Source of the DNA: Arhodomonas aquaeolei DSM 8974
GTDB lineage: Bacteria > Pseudomonadota > Gammaproteobacteria > Nitrococcales > Nitrococcaceae
DNA: 64,000 nt
Assembly: GCF_000374645.1 (NCBI RefSeq)
Contig: NZ_KB894806.1
Coordinates: 97,257-161,256, forward strand
Direction of reading: 5' to 3'
The notes under the pieces were generated by a model. It had not been told where the DNA came from, searched no databases, and saw nothing but the letters and a program-made list of their open reading frames with translations. Both the position numbers and the translations under genes were made by a program. Shown here piece by piece: positions 10,096 to 19,774 of the stretch (positions are counted from its first letter, which is position 1; every line of letters starts with the position of its first letter).

Positions 10096-11410
10096 GACCG
10101 GCGTCGCCCCCCGCCGCGCCGCTGTGGAGGCGGTGGCCGGGGTGGTGCTCCACGGCCGGTCACTGGCCCGCGAGCTGCCGGCCCTGGAGGCGGGGCTCGG
10201 TGCCGCCGATGCCGCCCTTGCCCACGAGCTCGCCTACGGCAGCCTGCGCTGGTATCGCCGCCTGCAGGCGGTGGTGAACGCCCTGCTGAGCCGGCCCCTG
10301 AGACCCCGGGACCGGGTCCTGGAGCCGCTGCTGGTGGTCGGGCTCTACCAGCTCGAGCACACCCGGGTACCGCCCCATGCCGCGGTCTCCGCCACCGTCG
10401 CGGTCACCAGCGCCCTGGGCCGCCGGCGCGCGGCGGGGCTGGTCAACGGCTGCCTGCGGCGTTTCCAGCGCGAACGCGAGCGGCTGCTGGCACGGGCCGA
10501 CCGGGACCCGGCGGTCGCCGCGGCGCTGCCGGAGTGGCTGGACGCGGCGATCCGCTCGGACTGGCCCGAGGCCCGGGACGCGGTCGCCGCCGCCTGCCTG
10601 GCGCGCCCGCCCATGACCCTGCGGGTGAACCGCCGTCGCACCACCCGCGAGGCCTACGCCGCCCGGCTGGTCGCCGCCGGTATCACGGCGCGGCCCCTGC
10701 CGGGGCTGCCGGAGGCACTGGTGCTGGACGCACCGGTGGCGGTCACCGCCCTGCCGGGGTTCGCCGCGGGCGAGGTTTCGGTGCAGGACGGTGCCGCGCA
10801 GTTCGCCGCCGGGCTGCTCGCCCCCGCCGCCGGGGATCGCGTGCTCGATGCCTGCGCCGCCCCCGGGGGCAAGACCGCGCACCTGCTCGAGCGCGGTGAC
10901 GACCTCTCCGTGCTGGCGCTGGACAGTGACGCCACGCGCCTGGAGCGCGTCGGCGCGACCGTGGCGCGCCTGGGGCTGTCCGCCCATCTGTGCGCCGGGG
11001 ATGCAAGCCACCCCGAGACGTGGTGGGATGGTGATCGGTTCCAGCGCGTTCTGCTGGACGCGCCGTGCTCGGGGACCGGGGTGATCCGCCGTCACCCGGA
11101 CATCAAGTGGCTGCGGCGGGCCGCGGACATACCGCGTCTCGCCGAGACCCAGGCGGCGCTGCTGCGTGCGCTCTGGCCACTGCTCGCGCCGGGCGGGCGG
11201 CTGGTGTATGCCACCTGCTCGCTGCTGCACGCCGAGAACGAGGCGGTGGCCTCGGCGTTTGCCGCCGGCACCGCGGATGCGCGGGTCGTCGCGCCGGGGC
11301 TGCCGGCGGGGCGTGCCACCGGCGTCGGTCATCAGCTCCTGCCGGGGGAGGGCGGGATGGACGGCTTCTACTACGCCTGCTTCGACAAGTCGCCATGTGC
11401 CGGTGGCTGA
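10079..11410 (+). CDS. rsmB: 16S rRNA (cytosine-967-C5)-methyltransferase
   Basis: The 443-residue protein methylates C967 of 16S rRNA. A NusB-like RNA-binding domain covers roughly residues 10-140. The SAM-binding domain has [49 protein letters not shown] (with the proline-cysteine of motif IV) and [12 protein letters not shown] (the catalytic Cys of motif VI). A GTG at 10079 inside the end of fmt gives the expected length; the upstream extension has no similarity. The gene is tightly packed between fmt and the DUF4390 gene. Confidence 0.93.
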   Translation: MSGSAETGVAPRRAAVEAVAGVVLHGRSLARELPALEAGLGAADAALAHELAYGSLRWYRRLQAVVNALLSRPLRPRDRVLEPLLVVGLYQLEHTRVPPHAAVSATVAVTSALGRRRAAGLVNGCLRRFQRERERLLARADRDPAVAAALPEWLDAAIRSDWPEARDAVAAACLARPPMTLRVNRRRTTREAYAARLVAAGITARPLPGLPEALVLDAPVAVTALPGFAAGEVSVQDGAAQFAAGLLAPAAGDRVLDACAAPGGKTAHLLERGDDLSVLALDSDATRLERVGATVARLGLSAHLCAGDASHPETWWDGDRFQRVLLDAPCSGTGVIRRHPDIKWLRRAADIPRLAETQAALLRALWPLLAPGGRLVYATCSLLHAENEAVASAFAAGTADARVVAPGLPAGRATGVGHQLLPGEGGMDGFYYACFDKSPCAGG

Positions 11411-11970
11411 GCGCCACCGTGCTGGCACTCGCACTGGTGTGCGCGGCGCTGCCTGCGGCAGCCCCTGCCGCCGACGGCCACGTGCGCATTCGTGCCGGTG
11501 AGCTCAACGAGCGTGACGGCGTCTGGTACCTCGACGCGCGCATCGACTACCGGCTGAGCGATGCCGCCCGCGAGGCGCTGCGTAACGGCGTCCCCTTGCA
11601 GGTGCGGCTGGACGTCGAGGTGCTTCGCTCCACGTGGTGGGGGCTGTGGGAGGCCACACTCGTGAGCCGTTCGCACCGTTACCGCCTGCAGTATCACGCG
11701 CTGAGCGAGCGCTACGTCCTCCTGCCCCTGGACGAGGGCGAGCCACGCAGTTTCCGCACGCTGGATCGGCTGCTGGAGACGGCGGGTGACATTCGGGACG
11801 TCACGGTGGTGCGTGTCGCGCGGCTGGAGTCGGGGGTGCGCTATACCGTCGCCGCCCGCGCGGCCCTGGACACGGACGCGCTGCCCCGGCCGCTGCGTTC
11901 CATGGCCTACCTCTCCCCCGAGTGGCAGCTCGAGAGTGACTGGCGGCGATGGCCATTGCAGGGTTCCTGA
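11395..11970 (+). CDS. Exported DUF4390 family protein
   Basis: The 191-residue product begins [26 protein letters not shown], a signal peptide, followed by a beta-rich domain with the DUF4390-like features LEVLRSTWWGLWEATLVSRSHRYRLQYHALSERY(V)L and a C-terminal SPEWQLESDWRRWPL. The function of this family is unknown. Its gene overlaps rsmB by 16 bp and ntrY by 22 bp. Its constant place before ntrYX suggests an envelope role linked to that sensor, which is inference only. Confidence 0.8.
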   Translation: MCRWLSATVLALALVCAALPAAAPAADGHVRIRAGELNERDGVWYLDARIDYRLSDAAREALRNGVPLQVRLDVEVLRSTWWGLWEATLVSRSHRYRLQYHALSERYVLLPLDEGEPRSFRTLDRLLETAGDIRDVTVVRVARLESGVRYTVAARAALDTDALPRPLRSMAYLSPEWQLESDWRRWPLQGS

Positions 11971-14168
11971 AACGGCTCAAAAGCGAGGGCGCCGTGCGGC
12001 TCGCGCTGTGCGTGGCGCTGCTCGTCTCGCTGTACCTGCTCAACGCCGCGACCGAGAACTCGGCAATGTTCGGGCAGCTCTACAGCTGGCTGCTGCTGTT
12101 CAACGCCGCCGCGCTGGTGGCGCTGGTCACGGTCATCGGCGTCAATGTCTGGCGGCTGGTGCGCTCGCTGCGCGAGGCGCGCCCGGGCAGCCGTCTTACC
12201 GGGCGGATCATGGCGCTGTTCGCGCTGCTCGCCGTGGTCCCCGGGCTCGTCGTCTACGCGTTCTCCATGCAGTTCCTGCGCAGTGGCATCGACAGCTGGT
12301 TCGACGTGCGCGTGGAGCAGGCCCTGGACGACGCCCTGAGCCTGTCCCAGGCGTCGCTGGACCTGCGCATGCGCGACCTGCTCAAGCGCGTGCAGTCGGC
12401 GGCCGACGAGCTCACCACCGTGCCCGAGGGCGCCATGACCTTCACCATCGGTGACCTGCGCGAGCGCATGAACGCCGCCGAGCTCACCCTGTTCGGCAGC
12501 AACGGCCGGATCATCGCCTCCAGCACGCGGGATACCGAGAGCATCCTGCCCAACCGGCCGGAGGACGAGGTCCTGCTCCAGCTCCGCCAGGGCCGGCCGT
12601 ACGTCAGTCTCGATCCCATCGAGGGCAGCGGCCTGAATATCCGTGCCGCGGTGCCCGCGCCCAACCCGGCGCAGCCCCAGAACCCGCGCTTCCTGCTCGC
12701 GCTCTTCCCGATCTCGCCGCGGCTCAACGAGCTCGCCGGGGACGTGCAGCAGGCATTCGCGCAGTACCGCGAACTCGCCTACCTGCGCGGCCCGCTCAAG
12801 GACAGTTTCATACTCACCCTATCGCTGGTGCTGCTGATGTCGCTGCTGTTCGCCGTGTGGTCGGCGTTCTACCTGGCGCGGCGGCTGGTTGCGCCGATCA
12901 GCGGCCTCGCCGAGGGCACGCGGGCCCTCGCCGAGGGCGATTACGGCACCCAGCTCCCGGACGGCGGCCGCGACGAGCTCGGCTTTCTGGTGCGCTCGTT
13001 CAACGAGATGAGCCGCCGGGTGGCGCAGTCGCGGGACGAGGCCCGCCGCGGCCAGGTGCTGGCGGAGGCCCAGCGCGCCTATCTGGAGACGGTGCTCGGG
13101 CGGCTGTCCTCGGGGGTGCTGGCGCTGGACCAGTACGGTCGGCTGCGGACCTACAACCAGGCCGCGGTCGACATCCTCTCGGTGCCGCTGGCCCAGGCGG
13201 CGGGCGGGCGGCTGCGGGTGCTGGTCTCCAATCATCCGGCGTTCGAGCCGTTCGTGGAGCTGGTGGAGGCCCGCTCCGCCGCCGGCGGCGGCGAGTGGCG
13301 CGAGGAGTTCACCCTGGATACGGACGAAGGCCGGCGCATGCTCATCTGCAGCGGCGCCGCCCTCCCCGGGGGGCGCACCGCCGGCGGCCACGTCATCGTC
13401 TTCGACGACGTCACCACCCTCATCCAGGCCCAGCGCGACGCCGCCTGGGGCGAGGTCGCCCGGCGTCTCGCCCACGAGATCCGCAATCCGCTCACGCCCA
13501 TCCAGCTCTCCGCGGAGCGGCTCCAGCACAAGCTCAGCGACCGCCTGGAGGCGGAGGACGCCGAGCGCCTGGAGCGTGCCACGCGCACGATCATCCAGCA
13601 GGTGGACGCGATGAAGGCGATGGTCAATGCCTTCTCCGAGTATGCCCGTCCGCCGCGGCTGAGCCTCGTGGACGTCGACCTCAACGCCCTGGTCCAGGAC
13701 GTGGTCGAGCTCCACCGCGGCGACGATACCACCGCGGTGGCGTTCACCCTGGACCTGGCCGGGGACCTGCCGACGCTGCGCGCGGACCCGGGCCGGCTGC
13801 GCCAGCTGCTCAACAACCTCATCCGCAACGCCCAGGAGGCGGCGGACGGCGAGGGCCGGCCGTGCCGGCTCACGGTGACCACGCGGACCGGCACCGGCCG
13901 CTACGCCGGGCAGGTGGAGCTGTGCCTGACCGACAACGGCCCGGGCTTTGCCGAGGAGGTCCTTGATCAGCTCTTCGAGCCCTACGTCACCACCAAGCCC
14001 CGGGGCAGCGGACTGGGGCTCGCCATCGTCAAGAAGATCGTTGAGGAACATAATGGGCGCATATCCGCCCGTAACCTGCGCGACGGGGCCCGGATCACCG
14101 TGCGCCTGCCGGTGGCCGGCGAGCCGCACCGGGCGCTGGTGCGCAGCACTGTCGAGGAGAGGGGATGA
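11949..14168 (+). CDS. ntrY: NtrY-like membrane sensor histidine kinase
   Basis: The 739-residue kinase has several N-terminal membrane segments (about residues 17-100), a periplasmic sensor region, a further membrane helix near 290, a HAMP domain (RRLVAPISGLAEGTRALAEGDY), a PAS-like region at about 370-470, then HisKA with His509 in ARRLAHEIRNPLTPIQLSAERL, the N box LLNNLIRNAQEAA, and DNGPGF and GSGLGLAIVKKI boxes. The H-box wording is that of NtrY. Stop and start of ntrX overlap by 4 bp, so the pair is translationally coupled. The signal is unknown; nitrogen, redox or envelope roles are described for NtrYX in other proteobacteria. Confidence 0.9.
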   Translation: MAIAGFLKRLKSEGAVRLALCVALLVSLYLLNAATENSAMFGQLYSWLLLFNAAALVALVTVIGVNVWRLVRSLREARPGSRLTGRIMALFALLAVVPGLVVYAFSMQFLRSGIDSWFDVRVEQALDDALSLSQASLDLRMRDLLKRVQSAADELTTVPEGAMTFTIGDLRERMNAAELTLFGSNGRIIASSTRDTESILPNRPEDEVLLQLRQGRPYVSLDPIEGSGLNIRAAVPAPNPAQPQNPRFLLALFPISPRLNELAGDVQQAFAQYRELAYLRGPLKDSFILTLSLVLLMSLLFAVWSAFYLARRLVAPISGLAEGTRALAEGDYGTQLPDGGRDELGFLVRSFNEMSRRVAQSRDEARRGQVLAEAQRAYLETVLGRLSSGVLALDQYGRLRTYNQAAVDILSVPLAQAAGGRLRVLVSNHPAFEPFVELVEARSAAGGGEWREEFTLDTDEGRRMLICSGAALPGGRTAGGHVIVFDDVTTLIQAQRDAAWGEVARRLAHEIRNPLTPIQLSAERLQHKLSDRLEAEDAERLERATRTIIQQVDAMKAMVNAFSEYARPPRLSLVDVDLNALVQDVVELHRGDDTTAVAFTLDLAGDLPTLRADPGRLRQLLNNLIRNAQEAADGEGRPCRLTVTTRTGTGRYAGQVELCLTDNGPGFAEEVLDQLFEPYVTTKPRGSGLGLAIVKKIVEEHNGRISARNLRDGARITVRLPVAGEPHRALVRSTVEERG

Positions 14169-15505
14169 CGCACGCCAGAGTCCTGGTAGTGGACGACGAG
14201 CCGGATATCCGTGAGCTGGTCGAGGAGATCCTCGCGGACGAGGGCTACGCGGTGGCCACCGCGCAGAGCGCCGCCCAGGCCCGCGAGCGCCTCGCCGAGG
14301 CCCCCCCGGACCTGGTCCTGCTCGACATCTGGATGCCCGAGGAGGATGGGATCTCGCTGCTCAAGGAATGGGTCCGCGCCGGCGGGCCGGCCTTCCCGGT
14401 GGTGATGATCTCCGGGCACGGCACCGTGGAGACCGCCGTCGAGGCCACCCGCCTGGGCGCGGTCGACTTCATCGAGAAGCCCCTGTCTCTGGGTAAGCTG
14501 CTCGCTACCGTGGAGCAGGCCCTGGCCGAGCATCCCGGTGCCAACGCAACCGCCGAGCCCCCGCAGGTCCTTGCCCCGGTAGGGCGCAGCCAACTCATGG
14601 TGCGGCTGCGCGAGCAGGCCAGTCGCCTGGCCCAGGCGCGCTCGCCGGTGCTGGTCACCGGCGAGGCCGGCAGCGGGCGCAAGACGCTGGCGCGCTACAT
14701 CCACGGCCTGCGCGCCCAGCCGGGCCCGCTGGTGGAGTTCGTGCCGGCGAACGCCGCCGGCGAGTCGATGTCCGAGGCGCTGTTCGGACGCCACGGCGGC
14801 CGGCCCGGGCGGCTGGAGGCCGCCGCCGGCGGGACGCTGGTCATCGATGAGCTCGACGACCTGGACGAGGCCGCTCAGACCCGCCTCACCGCGGTGCTCG
14901 ACGCCGGGCACTTCCAGCGCATGGGCGGCGGCGAGTCCGTGTCGCTGAGCTGCCGCGTCGTCGCCGTGGCCAGCCTGGAGCTGGAGGCGGCGGTGCGGGC
15001 CGGACGTTTCCGCGAGGAGCTGTTCTACCAGCTCAATGTCGTGCCCGTGGTGGTGCCGCCGCTGCGCGACCACGTCGAGGACATCCCGGAGCTGGTGGCC
15101 TTTTTCGTCGACGACCTCGTCGAGCGCGAGGGGCTGGTCTACCGGCGGTTTACCGTGGCCGCCCAGAACCGCCTGCGCAACCACCTCTGGCCGGGGAACG
15201 TGCGCGAGCTGCGCAACCTCGTCCAGCGGCTGCTCCTGCTCGGCGACGGGCTGGATATCGACGTCGACGAGGTCGACCGCGTGCTCGCCGAGCGCGCGCA
15301 CAATGGCGAGTCGACGGGCACGGAGCTGTGGTTGGACCTGCCCCTGCGCGAGGCCCGCGAGGCCTTCGAGCGGGCCTATCTCCAGCGCCAGCTTCGGCGC
15401 GCCGAGGGTAGCGTCGCCCAGCTCGCGCGGCTGAGTGGCATGGAGCGTACCCACCTCTATCGCAAACTGCGCGCGCTCGGTATCGACCCGAAGGAAGGGG
15501 GCTAG
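14165..15505 (+). CDS. ntrX: NtrX-like response regulator with degenerate sigma-54 interaction loop
   Basis: The 446-residue protein has a receiver domain (phosphoacceptor Asp54 in [12 protein letters not shown], Lys in FIEKP), an AAA+ domain with Walker [10 protein letters not shown] and Walker [13 protein letters not shown], and a Fis-type helix-turn-helix at the end ([21 protein letters not shown]). The GAFTGA loop that contacts sigma-54 is absent: [19 protein letters not shown] passes straight through where it should lie. It therefore probably regulates sigma-70-type promoters by binding DNA. It follows ntrY with a 4-bp overlap and precedes trkA by 7 bp. Confidence 0.9.
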   Translation: MTHARVLVVDDEPDIRELVEEILADEGYAVATAQSAAQARERLAEAPPDLVLLDIWMPEEDGISLLKEWVRAGGPAFPVVMISGHGTVETAVEATRLGAVDFIEKPLSLGKLLATVEQALAEHPGANATAEPPQVLAPVGRSQLMVRLREQASRLAQARSPVLVTGEAGSGRKTLARYIHGLRAQPGPLVEFVPANAAGESMSEALFGRHGGRPGRLEAAAGGTLVIDELDDLDEAAQTRLTAVLDAGHFQRMGGGESVSLSCRVVAVASLELEAAVRAGRFREELFYQLNVVPVVVPPLRDHVEDIPELVAFFVDDLVEREGLVYRRFTVAAQNRLRNHLWPGNVRELRNLVQRLLLLGDGLDIDVDEVDRVLAERAHNGESTGTELWLDLPLREAREAFERAYLQRQLRRAEGSVAQLARLSGMERTHLYRKLRALGIDPKEGG

Positions 15506-15512
15506 TCAGGCG

Positions 15513-16889
15513 ATGAAGATCATCATCCTCGGTGCCGGCCAGGTGGGCAGCACCGTCGCACAGAACCTCGCGCACGAGGACAACGAGATCACCGTCGTGG
15601 ACGTCGATCCGGCCGTGCTCCAGGAGCTCCAGGACCGGCTGGATCTGCGCACGGTCACCGGCAGCGCCACCTACCCGGACGTGCTCGCCCGCGCCGGCGT
15701 GGACGACGCGGACATGATCATCGCGGTGACCGACTCCGACGAGGCGAACATGGTCGCCTGCCAGGTCGCGGACACGCTGTTCAACACGCCCACCAAGATC
15801 GCCCGGGTGCGCGCGGTGGAGTACCTCTCCTGCCCGCAGCTGTTCTCCCCGGATGCCCTGCCCATCGACGTCATCATCAGCCCGGAACAGCTGGTCACGC
15901 AGTACGTCAAGCGCCTCATCGAGCACCCGGGGGCGCTGCAGGTGCTCGACTTCGCCGGCGGCAAGGTCCGCCTGGTGGCGGTGCGCGCCTACTACGGCGG
16001 GCCGCTCGTGGGCCAGGAGCTGCGCACCCTGCGCGAGCACATGCCCGGCGTCGAGGCCCGGGTGGCGGCGATCTTCCGGCGGGGCCGGGCGATCATCCCG
16101 GAGGGCGACACGGTCATCGAGGCCGGCGACGAGGTCTTCTTCGTCGCCGCGCGCAAGAACATCCGCGCGATCATGAGCGAACTGCGCCGCCTGGAGAAGC
16201 CGGTCAAGCGGCTGATGCTCGCCGGCGGTGGTAACATCGGCACACGCCTCGCGCAGTCCCTGGAGGGGCGCTACCAGACCAAGATCATCGAGCGTAACCC
16301 CCAACGCTGCCGGCTGGTCTCGGAGCTGCTGCAGAAGACCATCATCCTCCGCGGTGACGCCGCTGACGAGGACCTCCTCCTCGAGGAGAACATCGAGAAC
16401 ACGGATGTCTTCTGCGCGCTGACCAACGACGACGAGGCCAACATCCTCTCGGCCATGCTCGCCAAGCGCCTTGGCGCGCGCACCGTCATGGCGCTGATCA
16501 ACCGCCCGGCCTACGTGGATCTCATCCAGTCCAGCGAGGACATCGACGTCGCGATCTCCCCGCAGCACGCCACTATTGGGAGCCTGCTCGCGCACATCCG
16601 CCGCGGTGACGTGGTCAACGTCTACAGCCTGCGCCGGGGTGCGGCGGAGGCCATCGAGGCGGTGGCCCACGGCGACGCCAACAGTTCCTCGGTGGTGGGT
16701 CGGCGCATCGACGAGATTCGCCTGCCCCGGGGGACGACCATCGGTGCGATCGTGCGTAGCGAGTCGGTCATCATGGCCCATCACGACACTGTCATCGAGT
16801 CCGAGGACCACGTGATTCTCTTCCTCGTGGACAAGAGCCGCCTCGGTGACGTCGAGAAGCTCTTCCAGGTGGCCGTGACCTTCCTTTAG
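15513..16889 (+). CDS. trkA: Trk potassium uptake regulatory protein TrkA
   Basis: The 458 residues equal the length of E. coli TrkA. It is a peripheral NAD-binding subunit gating TrkH. It is an internal duplication: the first RCK-N domain starts [19 protein letters not shown] and the second [18 protein letters not shown], each followed by an RCK-C domain. The ATG at 15513 follows ntrX by 7 bp; an upstream extension overlapping ntrX lacks similarity. Co-location with trkH is typical, and potassium uptake is a primary osmotic response in halophiles. Confidence 0.96.
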   Translation: MKIIILGAGQVGSTVAQNLAHEDNEITVVDVDPAVLQELQDRLDLRTVTGSATYPDVLARAGVDDADMIIAVTDSDEANMVACQVADTLFNTPTKIARVRAVEYLSCPQLFSPDALPIDVIISPEQLVTQYVKRLIEHPGALQVLDFAGGKVRLVAVRAYYGGPLVGQELRTLREHMPGVEARVAAIFRRGRAIIPEGDTVIEAGDEVFFVAARKNIRAIMSELRRLEKPVKRLMLAGGGNIGTRLAQSLEGRYQTKIIERNPQRCRLVSELLQKTIILRGDAADEDLLLEENIENTDVFCALTNDDEANILSAMLAKRLGARTVMALINRPAYVDLIQSSEDIDVAISPQHATIGSLLAHIRRGDVVNVYSLRRGAAEAIEAVAHGDANSSSVVGRRIDEIRLPRGTTIGAIVRSESVIMAHHDTVIESEDHVILFLVDKSRLGDVEKLFQVAVTFL

Positions 16890-17047
16890 CCAGGGGTGAT
16901 CAGAGACGTAGCCATGGGTGATGCGAGACAAGGCCTGCCGGCGGCGTGCCGCAGGGCGGATAAGGCAGTGGTCGCGAACGGCCATGGACGATGGGCGCGC
17001 GTGTGCTGGCATGAGGCCTCCTTCCGGGCGGGCGCCAAGGGGGGGTT

Positions 17048-18490
17048 ATGGCGGTGATTCTCCGCGTCATGGGCGTCCTGATGATGCTCTTCAGCCTGAC
17101 GCTGGTGCCCCCGGTCATCGTTTCGCTGATCGTCGGGGACGGGGAGGTCCTGACCTTCCTGTACGCCATGCTCGTCATCGCCGGAGGTGGCCTGCTGTTG
17201 TGGCTGCCCTTCCGTGACCAGAAGCGCGATCTGCGGGCGAGGGATGGATTCGTCGTGGTCACGATGTTCTGGCTGGTGCTTGCTGGCAGCGGTGCCGTGC
17301 CACTCGTATTCGGCCTGTCGCCGCACATGTCGGTGGCGGACGCGTTCTTCGAGTCCATGTCCGGATTGACCACCACCGGCGCGACCGTGCTGTCCGCCAT
17401 AGACGCGCTGCCACCGTCGGTCCTTTACTACCGCCAGCAACTGAACTGGCTGGGCGGAATGGGGATCGTCGTGCTCGCCGTGGCGGTCCTGCCGATGCTG
17501 GGCATCGGCGGGATGCAGCTCTACCGTGCGGAGACCCCCGGGCCGGAGAAGGACGCCAAGCTGACACCGCGTATCGGTGAGACGGCCAAGGCACTGTGGG
17601 CCATCTATGCGGCACTCACCCTCGCTTGTGCGCTGGCCTTCTGGGCCGGCGGGATGAGCCTGTTCGATGCCATCGGGCACAGCTTTTCCGTGCTGGCCAC
17701 CGGCGGCTTCTCGCCCCATTCGGCGAGTATGGGGTACTACGATCGCCCGCTGTTGGACTGGATTGGCACCGTGTTCATGTATCTGGCTGCCGTGAACTTC
17801 GCCCTGCATTTCGCCGTGTGGCGGGGCCGTGACCTGTCCGCGTTCCGCCGGGACCCGGAGTTCCGCTTCTACACGGGGCTCGTGCTGGTAGCGACGGCGG
17901 GTGTGTCGGCGTTGCTCTATTTCGGTGGACGCTACGGCCTAGCCGATGCATTCCGTCACGGCGCCTTCCAGGTCATGACGTTCTCCAGCAATACGGGTCT
18001 CGTCACCACCGATTACTATGACTGGTCCGGCATGCTGCCGGCGCTGCTGATGTTCATCAGCATTATCGGCGGCAGCGCGGGCTCGACGGCGGGCGGTATC
18101 AAGGCGATCCGGTTCCTGATGCTGCTCAAGCAGGGGTATCGGGAGCTGCTACGCCTGGTTCATCCGCGCGGGCATTTCGACGTGAAGCTCGGCGAGCGTG
18201 TGGTCGACGAACGGATCACCTCGGCGGTATGGGGGTTCTTCGCCACCTACATGGCGGTGTTCGGCATAGCCATGCTGCTGCTCATGCAGGACGGGGTCGA
18301 CCAGGTTACGGCCTTCAGCGCGGTTGTCGCCTGTATCAACAACCTCGGCATCGCATTCGGGGACGTCGCCTCGGGGTTCGCCGACCTCAGTACCTGGGCA
18401 AAGTGGCTGCTGTCGCTAGTAATGCTCATGGGGCGCCTGGAGATCTTCACGGTGCTTGTCCTCCTGACGCCTGCGTTCTGGAAGGTCTGA
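17048..18490 (+). CDS. trkH: Trk potassium uptake membrane subunit TrkH
   Basis: The 480-residue, highly hydrophobic protein is the ion-conducting subunit. Four selectivity-filter-like P-loops can be recognised: SGLTTTGATV, SVLATGGFSPH, FSSNTGLVTTDY and ACINNLGIAFG. The SAGSTAGGIK segment before the last repeat is a TrkH hallmark. A start at 17048 after GGGGGTT gives MAVILRVMGVLMMLFS. It is separated from trkA by 158 bp with no gene, so it may have its own promoter. A long G-homopolymer begins 4 bp after the stop. Confidence 0.96.
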   Translation: MAVILRVMGVLMMLFSLTLVPPVIVSLIVGDGEVLTFLYAMLVIAGGGLLLWLPFRDQKRDLRARDGFVVVTMFWLVLAGSGAVPLVFGLSPHMSVADAFFESMSGLTTTGATVLSAIDALPPSVLYYRQQLNWLGGMGIVVLAVAVLPMLGIGGMQLYRAETPGPEKDAKLTPRIGETAKALWAIYAALTLACALAFWAGGMSLFDAIGHSFSVLATGGFSPHSASMGYYDRPLLDWIGTVFMYLAAVNFALHFAVWRGRDLSAFRRDPEFRFYTGLVLVATAGVSALLYFGGRYGLADAFRHGAFQVMTFSSNTGLVTTDYYDWSGMLPALLMFISIIGGSAGSTAGGIKAIRFLMLLKQGYRELLRLVHPRGHFDVKLGERVVDERITSAVWGFFATYMAVFGIAMLLLMQDGVDQVTAFSAVVACINNLGIAFGDVASGFADLSTWAKWLLSLVMLMGRLEIFTVLVLLTPAFWKV

Positions 18491-18494
18491 GCCC

Positions 18495-18531
18495 GGGGGG
18501 GGGGGGGGGGGGGGCCGGGGGGGGGGGGGGG
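18495..18531 (+). repeat. Poly-G tracts (20 G, CC, 15 G)
   Basis: Immediately after trkH there are 20 consecutive G residues (18495-18514), CC, then 15 G (18517-18531), inside an otherwise normal 105-bp intergenic stretch. It could be a real slippage-prone tract or an assembly artefact at a hard-to-read hairpin; the sequence alone cannot decide. Confidence 0.9.
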
Positions 18532-18595
18532 CGAGGGCCCGGGGCCACCAACACGGGCCTTGAATTCGCGACCGTTCGGATCCATTAGTTAAATC

Positions 18596-18910
18596 ATGGA
18601 CATAGAAGCCCTTGAGCGCATGATCCACAGCGGGCGGGACAGCGCGATGCTGCGCCTGACCTTGGGCAATGCCTACGCCCGCGAGGCCGACCGCGAGACT
18701 GCCGAGCGGCACCTGCGCGAGGCGGTAACCATCGACCCGCAGTACTCCGCCGCCTGGCGCGCGCTCGGCCGGCTGCAGGAGCGCGGTGGCGACCGCGACG
18801 CGGCGCTGGCGAGCTACCGCGAGGGCCTCGCCGCGGCGCGGGCCAACGGCGACATGCAGGTGGTCCGCGAGCTCGAGGTGCGCGTGCGCCGCCTCGGGGA
18901 AGCCGAATGA
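18596..18910 (+). CDS. Small TPR-repeat protein
   Basis: The 104-residue protein is made of about three tetratricopeptide repeats: LRLTLGNAYAREADRETAERHLREAVTIDPQYS, AAWRALGRLQERGGDRDAALASYREGL and a closing helix. Such proteins act as protein-protein scaffolds; no enzymatic motif is present. There is no clear ribosome binding site before the ATG, and the upstream region is the G-tract, so the upstream sequence may be damaged. The partner is unknown; the next gene encodes the phasin-like protein. Confidence 0.8.
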   Translation: MDIEALERMIHSGRDSAMLRLTLGNAYAREADRETAERHLREAVTIDPQYSAAWRALGRLQERGGDRDAALASYREGLAAARANGDMQVVRELEVRVRRLGEAE

Positions 18911-18990
18911 ACCGTGGGCCCCGTCGTGTTGACTACACTGGTTGAGAACGGACGATCCGCGTAACACATCGACGCAAAGGGAGCGAGAGC

Positions 18991-19467
18991 ATGGACTGGC
19001 AGAAGCAGATGGAAGAGGCGATGAGCGGCTGGACGGAGACCCAGCGCCGGCTCTGGGACCAGTGGTTCGAGGGGATGCGCAGCGCCGGGCTCGGCGGGCC
19101 CGCGGCGGATGCCCAGAAACAGCAGGTCGAGGCATGGCAGAAGGCCGTCGAGGAGGCCCTGGAGCGCCAGCAACAGTGGATCCGCAGCCTCTCCGGCGGC
19201 GCTGGCAGCGCCGACCCGAGCGACTGGGGCGCCCAGATGCAGCAGATGATGCGGGCCTGGACGGAGACCCAGAGCGAACTGTGGCGCAGCTGGCTGGCCC
19301 GCATGGAGGAGATGCAGCCGGCGGTGCGTGACATGCCGTGGTACCGCAACGCGCGGGACGTGCTCGATGCCTGGGAGCAGGCCGGTCAGCAGGCGAGCAA
19401 GGCGGCCGGGACATCGAAGTCCGGACGGTCATCCGGCAAGTCTGGCGGCAGCAGCAGCGGCAGCTAG
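18991..19467 (+). CDS. Phasin/PhaE-like small acidic Trp-rich protein
   Basis: The 158-residue product has two related amphipathic segments, GWTETQRRLWDQWFEGM (about residues 12-28) and AWTETQSELWRSWLARM (about 89-105), each in a Gln/Glu-rich helix, and a low-complexity Ser/Gly/Lys tail. The W-T-x-x-Q-x-x-x-W pattern resembles the N-terminus of class III polyhydroxyalkanoate synthase subunit PhaE and some phasins, suggesting granule-surface binding. That assignment is inference; no PHA synthase gene is in the window. A good GGGAG site precedes the ATG. Confidence 0.6.
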   Translation: MDWQKQMEEAMSGWTETQRRLWDQWFEGMRSAGLGGPAADAQKQQVEAWQKAVEEALERQQQWIRSLSGGAGSADPSDWGAQMQQMMRAWTETQSELWRSWLARMEEMQPAVRDMPWYRNARDVLDAWEQAGQQASKAAGTSKSGRSSGKSGGSSSGS

Positions 19468-19471
19468 CCAG

Positions 19472-19492
19472 AAAGGTCGGCGCTGGCCTTTT
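19472..19492 (+). terminator. Possible weak terminator of the phasin-like gene
   Basis: AAAGGTC and GGCCTTT can pair around the loop GGCGCT right after the stop codon, followed by TTC. The stem is short and contains one G-U pair, so this is a weak candidate. Confidence 0.35.
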
Positions 19493-19532
19493 CGCCGGGT
19501 GTTGGCTGCCCGAAGGCAGCGGACACCCGGCG
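19493..19532. other. 40-nt near-perfect hairpin
   Basis: CGCCGGGTGT (19493-19502) pairs perfectly with ACACCCGGCG (19523-19532), and inside it CTGCC-CGAA-GGCAG forms a second stem closed by a tetraloop. No T-run follows on either strand, so it is not a classic intrinsic terminator. It may be a processing or attenuation element. Confidence 0.55.
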
Positions 19533-19743
19533 GGGTCTGTTGGCCGTCGGTCGGAACCAACCTACGGGAAACCGGCAAGCGGCGTGACGGCGCGTGAGTT
19601 TCAGCGTTCACTGGGCGAAGCCCACCGTCGAGGTCCATCCGGACGGTGAGGCGCTGTCTCGCGGGCAGGCAGGGCCGTGCTGATCCACCGAACGGAAGGG
19701 GCGGTCCGTTTCCGGGGCCTTCCACTATCGCCTTGCGATGGAC

Positions 19744-19774
19744 AAAAAAACGCCGGCGCGATCCCTGCGCCGGC
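19744..19774 (-). terminator. Strong rho-independent terminator (minus strand)
   Basis: GCCGGCGC and GCGCCGGC form a perfect 8-bp stem with a 7-nt loop (19752-19774); on the minus strand it is followed by G and seven T. On the plus strand the 3' tail is only TTTCT. No minus-strand ORF ends here, so it points to a non-coding transcript coming from the right. Confidence 0.75.

Noticed and set aside
18562..18583. Vector contamination (EcoRI and BamHI sites 10 bp apart)
   Set aside because: GAATTC and GGATCC occur close together, but flanking DNA is chromosomal and no polylinker is present; chance is adequate.
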